Source of the DNA: Brevundimonas sp.
Lineage (GTDB): Bacteria; Pseudomonadota; Alphaproteobacteria; Caulobacterales; Caulobacteraceae
Length of the DNA: 64,000 nt
Direction of reading: 5' to 3'
Assembly: GCF_029946145.1 (NCBI RefSeq)
Contig: NZ_JAQSDY010000025.1
Coordinates: 62,001 to 126,000 of the forward strand
The position numbers and the translations under genes are program-made. This document shows positions 8,733 through 18,143 of the stretch, one piece after another; the stretch's first letter is position 1, and each line of letters begins with the position of its first letter. Below the pieces are notes generated by a model, which made no database searches, was not told the origin of the DNA, and saw nothing but the letters and a program-made list of their open reading frames with translations.

Positions 8733-9746
8733 ATGTCGCTCGACGCCTATATCGCCGGCCTGCCCAAGGCCGAGCTGCACCTGCATATCGAGGGCAGCCT
8801 CGAGCCCGAGCTGATGTTCGAACTGGCGCGGCGCAACAAGGTCGCCATCCCGTTCGACAGCGTCGGGGCCGTGCGCGCGGCCTATGATTTTTCGAACCTG
8901 CAGGACTTCCTCGACATCTATTACGCCGGGGCCGCGGTGCTGCAGACCGAGCAGGATTTCCACGACCTGGCCTTCGCCTACTTCCGCCGGGCCGCGGCCG
9001 ACAACGTCCGGCACGCCGAGATATTCTTCGACCCCCAAACCCACACTGATCGCGGCCTGCCCTTCGGCGTGGCGGCGGACGGATTGTTGAGCGGGATGAA
9101 GGCGGCCGAGGCCGAACTGGGCGTGAGCTCGAAACTGATCCTCTGCTTCCTGCGGCATCTCGACGAGGCGGCCGCCATCCGCACGCTGGAGGCGGCGGAG
9201 CCGTGGCTGGACCGGATCGCGGGGGTGGGGCTGGATTCGTCGGAGGTCGGGCATCCGCCCTCGAAATTCCGCCATGTGTTCGAGCGCGCCGGCCATATGG
9301 GGCTGAAACGGGTGGCGCACGCCGGCGAGGAAGGCCCCCCGGCCTATGTGTGGGAGGCGCTGGACGTGCTGCACATCGACCGGATGGACCACGGCAACCG
9401 GTCGATGGAGGATCCGCGCCTGGTCGAGCGGCTGGCGGACGAACGGATGACACTGACGGTGTGCCCGCTTTCGAACCTGAAGCTCTGCGTGGTCAGGGAC
9501 CTGAAGGACCACCCCGTGCCGGAGATGCTCCGCCGCGGTCTGCACGTGACGCTCAACTCGGACGATCCGGCCTATTTCGGCGGCTATGTGAACGAGAACT
9601 ATCGCCAGCTCGCGCAGGCCGTCGGCCTGACCCGGGACCAGGTCACCCTGCTGGCGCGCAACAGCTTCGAGGGCGCGTTCCTGACCGAGGCCGACAAGGC
9701 CGCGCGAATCGCCGAAGTCGAGGCATACGCCGCCCGTTCCGCTTGA
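8733..9746 (+). CDS. add: Adenosine/adenine deaminase family (closest to adenine deaminase type 2)
   Basis: Zinc-dependent purine deaminase of the adenosine deaminase superfamily, 337 residues. Metal and substrate motifs are AELHLHIEGSLEPEL near the N-terminus, VAHAGEEGP, RMDHGNRS and LNSDDPAYFGGYV. Several blocks (FFDPQTHTDRG, VGLDSSEVGHPPSKF, TVCPLSNLKLC) match the Pseudomonas PA0148-type adenine deaminases rather than classical adenosine deaminases, so adenine is the more likely substrate. It acts in cytoplasmic purine salvage. The gene lies 32 bases after argS and may share its transcript; a riboswitch follows. The symbol is the generic family one. Confidence 0.88.
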   Translation: MSLDAYIAGLPKAELHLHIEGSLEPELMFELARRNKVAIPFDSVGAVRAAYDFSNLQDFLDIYYAGAAVLQTEQDFHDLAFAYFRRAAADNVRHAEIFFDPQTHTDRGLPFGVAADGLLSGMKAAEAELGVSSKLILCFLRHLDEAAAIRTLEAAEPWLDRIAGVGLDSSEVGHPPSKFRHVFERAGHMGLKRVAHAGEEGPPAYVWEALDVLHIDRMDHGNRSMEDPRLVERLADERMTLTVCPLSNLKLCVVRDLKDHPVPEMLRRGLHVTLNSDDPAYFGGYVNENYRQLAQAVGLTRDQVTLLARNSFEGAFLTEADKAARIAEVEAYAARSA

Positions 9747-9771
9747 CAGCGACCCGGAGTCGGGGCCTAGG

Positions 9772-9963
9772 TCGCGGCGCTCTCGCGGGAGAGATCGGAG
9801 CCCTTTCGAGGGGTCCGGAGCCGAAGGCGCAACCGCCCCGGAAACGCTCAGGCAAACGGACCGCGAGGACATACGGACGCTGGAAAGTCGCTCCCTGCGA
9901 GCGCGCCGACGGAGCAAGACGCCTCACTTCAGGCGCCGGAATCTCTCAGGCTTCAGGACAGCG
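9772..9963 (+). promoter_or_regulatory. Tandem glycine riboswitch (two aptamers)
   Basis: Two glycine aptamers in series upstream of gcvT. Aptamer 1 spans about 9772-9866: P1 TCGCGG (9772) pairs with CCGCGA (9861), with the conserved GCCGAAGGCGCAA and CGCTCAGGCA cores between. Aptamer 2 spans about 9878-9963: CGCTG pairs with CAGCG, with GCCGACGGAGCAA and CTCTCAGGCTTCAGGACAG inside. This is the classical cooperative gcv layout, normally switching expression on when glycine is abundant. Identification rests on the conserved cores and closing stems. Confidence 0.92.
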
Positions 9964-9976
9964 GGGGCGCGAGGAC

Positions 9977-9992
9977 GGCGGAGCTTTCCGCC
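9977..9992 (+). promoter_or_regulatory. Hairpin in riboswitch expression platform
   Basis: Perfect 6-bp stem GGCGGA / TCCGCC with GCTT loop, 13 bases after aptamer 2 and 27 bases before the gcvT ATG. It has no T tract, so control of ribosome access is more likely than intrinsic termination. GAAGG at about 10008-10012 is the probable Shine-Dalgarno. Confidence 0.45.
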
Positions 9993-10019
9993 TCAAGACG
10001 CGACCGCGAAGGCCTGAAC

Positions 10020-11135
10020 ATGACCGACGAAATCCTCAAGACCACGCCCCTCAACGCCGCGCACCGCGCCCTGGGCGCCCGCATGGTGGGCTTCGGCGGC
10101 TATGACATGCCGGTCCAGTACGAAGGGGTGCTGGCCGAGCACCGCTGGACCCGCGAACACGCCGGCCTGTTCGACGTCTCGCACATGGGCCAGTGCAAGA
10201 TCACCGGCGAGGACGCCACGGCCCAGTTCGAGCGCTTCGTGCCCGGCGACTATGCGATCCTCAAGGCCGGCCGGCAGAAATACAGCCTGCTGCTGAACGC
10301 CGAGGGCGGGATCATGGACGACCTGATGGCGGGTCGCCCCGACCATGACGGCCTCTATGTCGTGGTCAACGCCGGCAACAAGGACGCCGACTTCGCCTTC
10401 CTGGAAGCGAACCTCCAGGGCGACGCAAGGCTGACGGTGCTGTCCGACCGCGCCCTGATCGCCATCCAGGGTCCCGAGGCCGCCGAGGTGATGGCCGCCC
10501 ATGAGCCGGTGCTGGCCGAGTTCGGCTTCATGGACTGCGCCCGGCTGGTGCTGTTCGGGGTCGACTGCTTCGTCTCCCGCTCGGGCTACACCGGCGAGGA
10601 CGGCTATGAGATCTCCGTGCCGAACGCCGACGCCGAACGCATCTGGAACACCATTCTCAAGGACGCCCGCGTCAAGCCGATCGGCCTCGGCGCCCGCGAC
10701 AGCCTGCGGCTGGAAGCCGGACTGCCGCTGCACGGTCATGACATCGACGCCTCGACCAGCCCGGTCGAAGGGGCCCTGACCTTCGCCCTGTCGAAGTCGC
10801 GCAAGGAGCGCGCCGACTTCAACGGCGCCGACCGCATCCTGAAGGAACTGGCCGACGGCCCATCGAGGGTCCGCATCGGCCTGAGCGTCAAGGAAGGCGC
10901 CCCGGCGCGCGAAGGCGCCGAGATCGCCGACATGGACGGCAAGGTCATCGGTCAGGTCACCTCGGGCGGACCGTCCCCGACGCTGGGCCGCAACATCGCC
11001 ATGGGCTATGTGCCGCCGCAGTTCGCCGAACTCGGGACCGACCTGAAGGTCCTCGTGCGCGGCAAACCCGCCGCGGCCGAGGTCGTCGCCATGCCCTTCG
11101 TCGCCCAACGCTACTACCGCAAACCAAAAGCCTGA
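10020..11135 (+). CDS. gcvT: Glycine cleavage system T protein (aminomethyltransferase)
   Basis: Transfers the methylene group from the aminomethyl-lipoyl arm of GcvH to tetrahydrofolate, releasing ammonia. The 371-residue protein has the folate-binding features expected of Gcv[20 protein letters not shown], and [13 protein letters not shown] with the conserved Asp and Glu. First gene of the operon gcvT-gcvH-gcvPA-gcvPB behind the tandem glycine riboswitch. gcvH starts 11 bases after its stop. Confidence 0.97.
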   Translation: MTDEILKTTPLNAAHRALGARMVGFGGYDMPVQYEGVLAEHRWTREHAGLFDVSHMGQCKITGEDATAQFERFVPGDYAILKAGRQKYSLLLNAEGGIMDDLMAGRPDHDGLYVVVNAGNKDADFAFLEANLQGDARLTVLSDRALIAIQGPEAAEVMAAHEPVLAEFGFMDCARLVLFGVDCFVSRSGYTGEDGYEISVPNADAERIWNTILKDARVKPIGLGARDSLRLEAGLPLHGHDIDASTSPVEGALTFALSKSRKERADFNGADRILKELADGPSRVRIGLSVKEGAPAREGAEIADMDGKVIGQVTSGGPSPTLGRNIAMGYVPPQFAELGTDLKVLVRGKPAAAEVVAMPFVAQRYYRKPKA

Positions 11136-11146
11136 GGACTGGATCG

Positions 11147-11509
11147 ATGCATTTCTCCAAGGATCACGAGTGGGTTCGCTTCGACGGCGATGTCGCCACC
11201 GTCGGAATCTCCAAACACGCCGCTGACGCTCTCGGCGACGTGGTGTTCGTCGAGACGCCGGACGCCGGCAAGTCGGTTTCCAAGGGCGACAGCTTCGCCG
11301 TCGTCGAGAGCGTCAAGGCGGCTTCGGACGTCTACGCCCCGGTGTCGGGCGAGGTGATCGAGGGCAACGCCGCCCTCGCCTCCGCGCCGGAAACCGTCAA
11401 TGCCGATCCCGAAGGCGAAGGCTGGTTCGCGAAGATCAAGGTGTCCGACGCCTCGACCGAAGGCCTGATGGACCGCGCCGCCTACGACGCCTTCCTGGCG
11501 ACGCTCTAA
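11147..11509 (+). CDS. gcvH: Glycine cleavage system H protein (lipoyl carrier)
   Basis: The lipoylated shuttle between the P, T and L proteins. It has 120 residues, the usual size. The lipoyl lysine is in [19 protein letters not shown], and the N-terminal [12 protein letters not shown] is typical. It is codirectional with gcvT and gcvPA at short spacing. The L protein (lipoamide dehydrogenase) is not in this window and is presumably shared with the 2-oxoacid dehydrogenases elsewhere. Confidence 0.97.
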   Translation: MHFSKDHEWVRFDGDVATVGISKHAADALGDVVFVETPDAGKSVSKGDSFAVVESVKAASDVYAPVSGEVIEGNAALASAPETVNADPEGEGWFAKIKVSDASTEGLMDRAAYDAFLATL

Positions 11510-11540
11510 GCCCCTTCCCTCCCGCACGGATCTCCCCGCC

Positions 11541-12884
11541 ATGCGCTACCTCCCGCTCACGCCCGACGACCGCTCCGCCATGCTGGCGGCCATCGGGGCC
11601 AAATCCATCGACGACCTGTTCGTGGACGTGCCCAAGGCCGCCCGCCGCGACGGCTTCGTCGACCTGCCGCGCGTGGCGGGCGAGCTTGAGGTCGAGCGGG
11701 CGCTGGGGGCCATGGCGGCGAAGAACGCCTCGGCGGGCTCCGTGCCATTCTTCTGCGGGGCCGGCGCCTACAAGCACCACGTCCCGGCCACGGTGGACCA
11801 TGTGATCCAGCGGTCGGAGTTCCTGACCAGCTACACGCCCTATCAGCCCGAGATCGCCCAGGGCACGCTGCAGTATCTGTACGAGTTCCAGACCCAGGTC
11901 GCGAACCTGACCGGCATGCCGGTGGCCAACGCCAGCCTTTACGACGGCTCGACCGCCATGGCCGAGGGCGTGTTGATGGCGACCCGCGTGACCCGCCGCA
12001 ACAAGGCCGTGATCTCGGGCGGGGTGCATCCGCACTATGTCCGCGCCACCGAGACCGTGGTCCACGCCGTCGGCGTCGAGACCGAGGTGCTGGCCGCCGC
12101 GGTCGACGCCGAGGCCGACGTCATCGCCCGCATCGGGCCCGACACCGCCTGCGTCGTGGTCCAGACCCCGAACGTTTTCGGCACGGCGACGGACGTGACG
12201 AAAATCGCCGAAGCCGCCCACGCCGCCGGCGCCCTGCTGATCGTGGTGGTCACCGAGGCCGTGTCGATGGGCCTGCTGAAGTCGCCGGGCGAGATGGGGG
12301 CCGACATCGTCGCCGCCGAGGGCCAGTCGATCGGCAACGCCCTCAACTACGGCGGCCCCTACGTCGGCCTGTTCGCCTGCCGCGAAAAGCTGGTGCGCCA
12401 GATGCCCGGCCGCCTGACCGGCGAGACGGTCGACGCCGACGGCGAGCGCGGCTTCGTCCTGACCCTGTCGACGCGCGAGCAGCACATCCGCCGCGACAAG
12501 GCGACGTCGAACATCTGCACCAACTCGGGCCTGTGCACCCTGGCCTTCACCATCCACATGAGCCTGCTGGGCGAGACGGGGCTGCGCAAGATGGCCTTGC
12601 TGAACCACGAGAAGGCGCTGGCGACGCGAGACGCGCTGGCGGCGATCCCGGGCGTCAAGGTCCTCACCACGCGCTTCTTCAACGAGTTCGCCGTGAAGCT
12701 GCCGAAGCCCGCCGCCGAGGTGGTCGAGCAACTGGCGCAGCACCGCATTCTCGCGGGCGTGCCCTACAGCCGCCTCGCGCCCGAGGCCGGCATGGATGAC
12801 GTCCTGCTGGTCGCCGCGACCGAGATGACCATGGACGGCGACATCAAAATCCTGGCGAGCGCGCTCGCCAAGGTCTGCGCGTAA
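11541..12884 (+). CDS. gcvPA: Glycine dehydrogenase (decarboxylating) subunit 1
   Basis: The N-terminal half-subunit of two-chain glycine decarboxylase (P protein). It has 447 residues and starts [15 protein letters not shown], typical of GcvPA. Conserved blocks include [38 protein letters not shown] and [10 protein letters not shown]. With GcvPB it decarboxylates glycine onto the lipoyl arm of GcvH. Split P proteins are known in many bacteria, whereas E. coli has a single chain. gcvPB starts 12 bases downstream. Confidence 0.97.
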   Translation: MRYLPLTPDDRSAMLAAIGAKSIDDLFVDVPKAARRDGFVDLPRVAGELEVERALGAMAAKNASAGSVPFFCGAGAYKHHVPATVDHVIQRSEFLTSYTPYQPEIAQGTLQYLYEFQTQVANLTGMPVANASLYDGSTAMAEGVLMATRVTRRNKAVISGGVHPHYVRATETVVHAVGVETEVLAAAVDAEADVIARIGPDTACVVVQTPNVFGTATDVTKIAEAAHAAGALLIVVVTEAVSMGLLKSPGEMGADIVAAEGQSIGNALNYGGPYVGLFACREKLVRQMPGRLTGETVDADGERGFVLTLSTREQHIRRDKATSNICTNSGLCTLAFTIHMSLLGETGLRKMALLNHEKALATRDALAAIPGVKVLTTRFFNEFAVKLPKPAAEVVEQLAQHRILAGVPYSRLAPEAGMDDVLLVAATEMTMDGDIKILASALAKVCA

Positions 12885-12896
12885 GGAGCCGGGAAC

Positions 12897-14468
12897 ATGA
12901 GCACGATGAACACCGTCGGCCGCCCGACCACTCCGAACGCGGTCCAGTCGAAGCCCGCCACCCTGACCGGCGGCCGCGGCTTGCTGCAGAACGAGCACCT
13001 GATCTTCGAGAGCGACGGCTGGGGCAAGACCGGCGTCGATCTCCCCGAGCCGAAGACGGACGGCTCGGATCTGGGTGACCTGGTTCGCAAGGACCCGATC
13101 GGCCTGCCAGGCCTTTCGGAGCCCGAGGCCATGCGCCACTATGTGCGGCTGTCGCAGAAGAACCACGCGATCGATCTGGCCATCTATCCGCTGGGCTCGT
13201 GCACGATGAAGCACAACCCGCGCCTGAACGAGAAGATGGCGCGCCTGCCGGGCTTCGCCGACATCCACCCGTTGCAGCCGACGTCCACCGTGCAAGGCGC
13301 GCTGGAACTGATGGATACCCTCGCTCACTGGCTGAAGACCCTGACCGGCATGCCTGCAGTCGCGCTTTCTCCGAAAGCCGGCGCCCATGGCGAGCTGTGC
13401 GGCCTGATGACCATCCGCGCCGCCCACGAGGCCTCGGGCCAGCATGAGAAGCGCCGCAAGGTGCTGGTGCCGACCTCGGCCCACGGGACGAACCCGGCCA
13501 CCGCCGCCTTCGTCGGCTACACCGTGGTGGAAGTGGCCCAGACCGAGGACGGCCGCGTCGACGTAGCCGATCTGGCCGCCAAGCTGGGCGACGACGTCGC
13601 CGCCATCATGGTGACCAACCCCAACACCTGCGGCCTGTTCGAGCGCGACATCCTCGAGATCAGCCGCCTGACGCATGAGGCCGGGGCCTACTTCTATTGC
13701 GACGGGGCCAATTTCAACGCCATCGTCGGCCGGGTGCGTCCGGGCGACCTGGGCGTCGACGCCATGCACATCAATCTGCACAAGACCTTCTCGACGCCGC
13801 ACGGTGGCGGCGGACCGGGCGCGGGTCCGGTGGTGCTGTCGGAGGCGCTGGCGCCGTTCGCCCCGGCTCCGTGGGTGGTTCACGATGCGGATGGCTACCG
13901 GCTGATCGAGCGCGAGGAAGACGAGGCCGCGCAGGCGTTTGGCCGGCTGTGCGCCTTCCAGGGCCAGATGGGGATGTACACCCGGGCTCTCAGCTACATG
14001 ATGAGCCACGGCTCGGACGGCCTGCGTCAGGTCGCCGAGGATGCGGTGCTGAACGCCAACTATATCAAGGCCCGCCTGTCGGACCTGATGAGCCCGGCCT
14101 TCCCCGACGGTCCGTGCATGCACGAGGCCCTGTTCGACGACGAATGGCTGAAGGGCACGGACGTGACCACGCTCGACTTCGCCAAGGCGATGATCGACGA
14201 GGGCTTCCATCCGATGACCATGTATTTCCCGCTGGTCGTCCACGGGGCCATGCTGATCGAGCCGACCGAGACGGAGTCGAAGCAGGAGCTGGACCGCTTC
14301 ATCGAGGCGATGCGGGCCCTGGCGACGGCGGCGAAGGCCGGCGACGTCGACCGCTTCAAGGGCGCGCCGTTCCATGCGCCCCTGCGGCGTCTGGACGAGA
14401 CCCGCGCGGCCCGCTCTCCGGTGTTGCGCTGGACCGCGCCGGAAGGTTCGAACATCGCCGCCGAATAA
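12897..14468 (+). CDS. gcvPB: Glycine dehydrogenase (decarboxylating) subunit 2
   Basis: Catalytic PLP-binding half of the split P protein, 523 residues. The PLP lysine is in HINLHKTFSTPHGGGGPGAGP; PLGSCTMKHNPR and ANFNAIVG are further signatures. It is the last gene of the glycine operon. Two short hairpins without T tracts (14476-14493 and 14510-14527) follow its stop. The first residues (MSTMNTVGRPTTPNAV) form a short lead longer than in many homologues; GGAGCC before the ATG supports the chosen start. Confidence 0.97.
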   Translation: MSTMNTVGRPTTPNAVQSKPATLTGGRGLLQNEHLIFESDGWGKTGVDLPEPKTDGSDLGDLVRKDPIGLPGLSEPEAMRHYVRLSQKNHAIDLAIYPLGSCTMKHNPRLNEKMARLPGFADIHPLQPTSTVQGALELMDTLAHWLKTLTGMPAVALSPKAGAHGELCGLMTIRAAHEASGQHEKRRKVLVPTSAHGTNPATAAFVGYTVVEVAQTEDGRVDVADLAAKLGDDVAAIMVTNPNTCGLFERDILEISRLTHEAGAYFYCDGANFNAIVGRVRPGDLGVDAMHINLHKTFSTPHGGGGPGAGPVVLSEALAPFAPAPWVVHDADGYRLIEREEDEAAQAFGRLCAFQGQMGMYTRALSYMMSHGSDGLRQVAEDAVLNANYIKARLSDLMSPAFPDGPCMHEALFDDEWLKGTDVTTLDFAKAMIDEGFHPMTMYFPLVVHGAMLIEPTETESKQELDRFIEAMRALATAAKAGDVDRFKGAPFHAPLRRLDETRAARSPVLRWTAPEGSNIAAE

Positions 14469-14584
14469 GGTTCCGGCTTCGCATCTGCGAAGCACGGCAA
14501 AGTGAACGCCGCCTGTTTCAGCAGGCGTATGCTCTCCCTTGCGTAGTCTGAGCCACAACAAGCGTTTGGGAGGCGCTAACGGTC

Positions 14585-15073
14585 ATGATGTCACGCGTAC
14601 AGAAGGGGTTGGTCGCAGGTTTCGCGGCCACCATCGTGGTTTCGGTGCTTGAGATCGCGAACTTGATGCTGGGGCCCTGGGCCGCCAGTTTCCCGAGGCT
14701 GCTTTCAGTCATGCTTCAGATGCCGGACACCATGGCGGTGGGCTGGGTCGCCCACTTCCTGGTCGGGACCTTCGTGCTGGGCCCCGCCTTCGGGGTTCTG
14801 TGTCCCCGGCTGCCGACGGACACGCCGGAATCCAAGGGCATCGTCTTCGCCATCGGGGCCTTCATCCTGATGGGGCTGACGGTGGCGCCCGCGGTCGGCG
14901 CGCTTGGAGGCCGGCCCGTGGGGATGTTCTTCATGCAGGCCGGGTTCGGGACCTTCGCCTGGATGATCGCCACGCATGCGATCTACGGGATCGTGCTGGG
15001 CAACGTCTACGGACGGATGGTCCAGCGCGACAAGCGGGTCGGTGCGATGCCGGGCGCGGCCCCCGCGCACTGA
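14585..15073 (+). CDS. Four-helix membrane protein (DUF6789-like)
   Basis: A 162-residue inner-membrane protein with about four hydrophobic helices (near residues 6-30, 50-72, 84-106 and 118-142). It resembles small alphaproteobacterial membrane proteins of the DUF6789 type; no catalytic motif is seen. Two adjacent ATGs are possible; GGGAGG lies 11 bases before the first. It is monocistronic between gcvPB and a strong terminator. Function unknown. Confidence 0.65.
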   Translation: MMSRVQKGLVAGFAATIVVSVLEIANLMLGPWAASFPRLLSVMLQMPDTMAVGWVAHFLVGTFVLGPAFGVLCPRLPTDTPESKGIVFAIGAFILMGLTVAPAVGALGGRPVGMFFMQAGFGTFAWMIATHAIYGIVLGNVYGRMVQRDKRVGAMPGAAPAH

Positions 15074-15079
15074 AAACGA

Positions 15080-15111
15080 CAACGCCCCGCCGGAAGCGGC
15101 GGGGCGTTTTT
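15080..15111 (+). terminator. Strong intrinsic terminator
   Basis: A 10-bp GC-rich perfect stem ACGCCCCGCC / GGCGGGGCGT with a 6-base loop, followed by TTTTTCTTT on the plus strand. It ends the gene at 14585-15073. It also lies 20 bases beyond the atpF stop on the opposite strand and may serve both, although the minus-strand T tract is poor. Confidence 0.88.
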
Positions 15112-15131
15112 CTTTCCGGGGCTGACGACGC

Positions 15132-15644
15132 CTAGTTGAGGCGTGAGCCGATCTGGGCGATGGCGGCGTCGAGCAGGGGGTCGGACTTCTGGCCGGCCAG
15201 GCGCGCGGTCAGGATCTGTTCGGCGGCGCGGGCGGCCAGGTCGGCGGCGGCGGCCTTCACCTCGGCGGAGGCCTGGACCTCGGCCTGGGCAATGCGGCGT
15301 TCAGCCAGTTCCTGCCGGCGCTTGAGGGTTTCCTCGAGCTTGACCCTGGCCTCGGTCTCCATGACGCGGGCGTCGGCCTCGGCGGATCTCAGCATTTCAG
15401 CGGCCTGGGCCTCGGCCTCGGCCTTTTCGACGCGGATCTGGGCCAGCAGGGCCTCGGCCTCGGCGCGGAGGCGGGCGGCCTCGTCGAGCTCGGACTGGAT
15501 CTTGGCGGCCTTGGCGTCGAGCTGGCCGGCGACCAGTTTCGGCACGCCGACGAAGACGCACAGGCCGAGGAACAGGAACAGGCCGGCGGCGACCCAGAGC
15601 TCCGGGTTCGCGAGGTCGTAGAGATGCGGATTGAAGAATTCCAT
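15132..15644 (-). CDS. atpF: F0F1 ATP synthase subunit b
   Basis: Peripheral stalk subunit of ATP synthase, 170 residues. One N-terminal membrane helix (about residues 12-38, [20 protein letters not shown]) is followed by a long Ala/Glu/Arg-rich coiled coil that reaches F1. Last gene of the F0 operon atpI-atpB-atpE-atpF2-atpF. Its ATG overlaps the stop of the preceding b-prime gene by one base. Separate F0 and F1 operons and two b-type subunits are normal in alphaproteobacteria. Confidence 0.95.
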   Translation of the reverse strand: MEFFNPHLYDLANPELWVAAGLFLFLGLCVFVGVPKLVAGQLDAKAAKIQSELDEAARLRAEAEALLAQIRVEKAEAEAQAAEMLRSAEADARVMETEARVKLEETLKRRQELAERRIAQAEVQASAEVKAAAADLAARAAEQILTARLAGQKSDPLLDAAIAQIGSRLN

Positions 15645-16231
15645 CAGGCGGCGCCCTTCACAGCGGCGGAGGCTTCAGCGGCGCTGGGCGCCTTGCCGGT
15701 CAGGCGTTCGACGATGGCCGCGGCCGTGTCCGAGGCGATCGAGCCGACATTGGTCATGGCGGCGTCGCGGGTCTTGCCGATGGCGGTCTCGGCCTCGGCG
15801 ATGCGGGCGTTGACGACGGCTTCTTCCTCGGCGGCGCGGGCGTTGGCCTGTTCGGTGACCCGCGCCTTGGCGGCGGCGGCCATCGAGCGGGACGAGGCGC
15901 GGGCGGCCTCGACCTCGGCCTTGGCGGCCTCGGCCTGGCCGGCGGCCTCGGCCTGGACCTGACGGGCGGCCGAGACGGCGTCGGAGATGGTGGCGGCGCG
16001 CTGGTCGATGACGCCGCGCAGACGCGGCACGAAGACCTTGGCCATCAGCCAGTAGAGCAGGGCGAACAGGAAGATCAGCCAGACGATCTGACCGAACCAG
16101 TGCTGGAACTCGAACTGCGGCAGGCCGCCCCCGCCTTCGCCGTGGGCGGCTTCGGTCGAGGCGTGCGTGTCCGCGACGGCGACCGAAGGCGGCGCGTCGT
16201 GAGTCACTGCGGGTTGAGCGGATACGGTCAT
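15644..16231 (-). CDS. atpF2: F0F1 ATP synthase subunit b-prime
   Basis: Second peripheral stalk subunit, 195 residues, pairing with b. A polar N-terminal extension of about 45 residues (His/Glu/Gly-rich) precedes the membrane helix [20 protein letters not shown], then [15 protein letters not shown] and a long coiled coil. The order, first after atpE and before atpF, is that of Caulobacter-type F0 operons. This gene is also called atpG or atpX in some genomes. Confidence 0.93.
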   Translation of the reverse strand: MTVSAQPAVTHDAPPSVAVADTHASTEAAHGEGGGGLPQFEFQHWFGQIVWLIFLFALLYWLMAKVFVPRLRGVIDQRAATISDAVSAARQVQAEAAGQAEAAKAEVEAARASSRSMAAAAKARVTEQANARAAEEEAVVNARIAEAETAIGKTRDAAMTNVGSIASDTAAAIVERLTGKAPSAAEASAAVKGAA

Positions 16232-16326
16232 CTGTCGCCTGAAGTTGGAGCGGTCTTTACGTCAGTCAGCGAACGAGGCGGCGATCCGGCCGGAACCGGA
16301 CCGCCCCCTCGATCAGAAGGACGAAA

Positions 16327-16593
16327 TCAGCTCGCCGACGTCCAGAGCAGGATGCCGATGACGAACGACAGGATGCCCAGGGCTTCGGCCAGGGCCGCGC
16401 CGACGAACAGGTTGCCGATTTGCGAGCCGGCGGCCGACGGGTTGCGCAGGGCGCCCGAGAGGAAGTTGCCGAAGATGTTGCCGACGCCGATGCCGGCGCC
16501 GATCATGCCGGTCATGGCCAGGCCGGCGCCGATGGCGTTGCCGGCCGAGACGATGGCGGCGGCGTTGGCGGCGGCGATTTGCGGATCAACCAT
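16327..16593 (-). CDS. atpE: F0F1 ATP synthase subunit c
   Basis: Proteolipid that forms the proton-driven rotor ring, 88 residues. Two membrane helices are joined by the polar loop RNPSAAGSQ; the helix-2 carboxylate is the Glu in [10 protein letters not shown]. The glycine-rich first helix ([18 protein letters not shown]) is typical. It lies between atpB and atpF2 with spacers of about 48 and 95 bases. Confidence 0.97.
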   Translation of the reverse strand: MVDPQIAAANAAAIVSAGNAIGAGLAMTGMIGAGIGVGNIFGNFLSGALRNPSAAGSQIGNLFVGAALAEALGILSFVIGILLWTSAS

Positions 16594-16641
16594 GGTGTTC
16601 AGTCCTGTGAGAGTTGGTTGGTTGGAGAAAAAGCGGGTGGA

Positions 16642-17433
16642 TTAGTGATGATCGCCCAGGTTGACCACGTCGTTCAGGTAGACGCAGGTCAGCACGGCGA
16701 AGACGAAGGCCTGGAGGAAGGCGACCAGGAACTCCAGCGCGGTCAGGGCGGTGACGAGGCTGAGAGACAGGGCGGCGCCCGGCAGGCCGAGGTAGCCCCA
16801 GCCGCCCGCGGCGGCCATGGCGCCCAGCGAGACGACGAAGCCGGCGAAGACCTTCAGGGCGACGTGGCCGCCCATCATGTTGCCGAACAGACGAAGGGTG
16901 AGGGTCAGGGGACGCAGCAGGAAGGAGAAGAACTCGATCAGGCCGACGATCGGGCGCATGACCAGCGGCGCGCCGGTCGGCCAGAACAGGGCCAGGAATT
17001 TCAGGCCGTTCTTCCTGATGCCGATAATGACGACCAGCAGGAAGGTGATGACGCCGAAGGTGGCGGTGACCGCCAGCTGCGAGGTGGCCGTGAAGCTGAG
17101 GAACAGGCCCAGCAGATTCATCGCCAGGATGAAGGTGAAGACGGTGAAGACGAACGGGAAATATTTCTTGCCGTCATGGCCGATGATCGACTCGGCGATG
17201 CCGTCGATCATGCCGAACAGGGTCTCGCCCACGGCCTGACCGCGGCCCGGAACCACCTTGGCGCCCGAGGTGACCAGCTGGAAGAAGATCACCACCACGA
17301 GGAAGGCGATGGTCATCGCCAGGTGCGAATTGGTGAAGGCCAGATGGACCGTGCCGACGAGCGGCAGAGTCACTTCGCCGAAGTCGAGACCCGGCAGAGG
17401 GGTAACCTGGAACTGGTGTAGCGGATCGGCCAT
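16642..17433 (-). CDS. atpB: F0F1 ATP synthase subunit a
   Basis: Membrane subunit forming the proton channels against the c ring, 263 residues. The essential Arg is in LRLFGNMMGGHV; the C-terminal helix block TALEFLVAFLQAFVFAVLTCVYLND is also conserved. The start MADPLHQF at 17433 is chosen over an upstream in-frame ATG at 17493 that lies inside atpI; only 7 bases separate it from the atpI stop. Confidence 0.97.
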   Translation of the reverse strand: MADPLHQFQVTPLPGLDFGEVTLPLVGTVHLAFTNSHLAMTIAFLVVVIFFQLVTSGAKVVPGRGQAVGETLFGMIDGIAESIIGHDGKKYFPFVFTVFTFILAMNLLGLFLSFTATSQLAVTATFGVITFLLVVIIGIRKNGLKFLALFWPTGAPLVMRPIVGLIEFFSFLLRPLTLTLRLFGNMMGGHVALKVFAGFVVSLGAMAAAGGWGYLGLPGAALSLSLVTALTALEFLVAFLQAFVFAVLTCVYLNDVVNLGDHH

Positions 17434-17440
17434 CGGGCGA

Positions 17441-17803
17441 TCAGACTCCCTGGTCTTCGTCGTCGTCGAAGGGAACCGACTGAGGCTCCCCATGCTGTTT
17501 CGCTTCGGCCATCAGACGTTGCGCCGTGCGCCACGCCATCCACACCGATACGGCGAAGCCCAGAAGGACGCCGCCGATGATTCCCCAGGGCGTCGTGCCG
17601 GCGAACCGGTCGATCCCGAAACCGATCGCCAGACCGACGAAGACGCCGCCGAACAGATCGGCGAGAATCTTCCAAGCCTGTCCCGCCGCAGCCTGACCGG
17701 CGGCCTCGTGAGAGATCTGCCGGGCAGTGCGCGCCTCCAGATCGGATGCGCTCGTGTTGAGGCGTTCGATCGCCTCTTCGCGCGATTCCGTTGGCAGGGA
17801 CAT
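17441..17803 (-). CDS. atpI: ATP synthase accessory protein AtpI
   Basis: A 120-residue protein with two membrane helices (ADLFGGVFVGLAIGFGIDRF and WGIIGGVLLGFAVSVWMAWR) after a polar N-terminal region. It belongs to the AtpI/F0 assembly protein family, which helps c-ring assembly or magnesium supply. First gene of the F0 operon. The frame is open further upstream through repeat DNA, but MSLPTESREEAIERL at 17803 is the sensible start. Confidence 0.85.
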   Translation of the reverse strand: MSLPTESREEAIERLNTSASDLEARTARQISHEAAGQAAAGQAWKILADLFGGVFVGLAIGFGIDRFAGTTPWGIIGGVLLGFAVSVWMAWRTAQRLMAEAKQHGEPQSVPFDDDEDQGV

Positions 17804-18143
17804 GATGGCCTCAGCGCCTCGATGCTGGCGCCGGAAGGCGGGCCTCGAAGGGGGTCTGAATTCGGCGCGGAACCTATAGGCGAGACCCCCGCAGGTCAAG
17901 GCGGTGCAGACGTGCTGTATGGCGTTGATTTTCCGCATGTTTATTTCGCCTTTCCAGGGGCGTGGCGAAGGGTCGCTGGGGATGGGCGGAATCCGGGCAT
18001 GGGTTCGCGAATTCTCCCTCCCGCTTGAGGGAGGATGTCGGCGCGGACGACCCGTCCCGCTCATCCCGGCGAAAGCCGGGATGACGACAAGCGGGTGTGC
18101 TTGTGCGCTCAAGCCCTCTCCACAACGGAGAGGAAGCCGTTGA
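17804..18143. other. Gene-free stretch upstream of atpI with hairpin repeats
   Basis: The 340 bases between atpI and the next gene contain no credible coding sequence. The atpI-proximal half should hold the F0 operon promoter, although no clear boxes were fixed. The distal half carries three palindromes (18010-18136), described as a repeat. Confidence 0.5.
18010..18136. repeat. Cluster of three palindromic repeats
   Basis: Three hairpins in a row: CTCCCTCCCGCTTGAGGGAGG near 18013, TCATCCCGGCGAAAGCCGGGATGA at 18061-18084, and CCCTCTCCACAACGGAGAGG near 18114. The middle one is of a type dispersed in many alphaproteobacterial intergenic regions; the outer ones resemble the CTCC-rich hairpins at 18.7, 32.6 and 50.6 kb. 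No protein is encoded here. Confidence 0.7.

Noticed and set aside
6853..9453. 866-codon open frame on the minus strand
   Set aside because: Antisense to argS and the deaminase, both with full family motifs; the product is Arg/Gly/Pro-rich without domains, a high-GC shadow.
11436..14561. 1041-codon open frame on the minus strand
   Set aside because: Antisense to gcvH, gcvPA and gcvPB; no recognisable domain, typical mirror frame of high-GC coding DNA.
17441..18112. Long N-terminal extension of AtpI
   Set aside because: The extra 103 codons run through repeat DNA; the ATG at 17803 gives the normal AtpI length.
18010..18136. CRISPR array
   Set aside because: The three palindromes differ in sequence and there are no regular spacers or cas genes.
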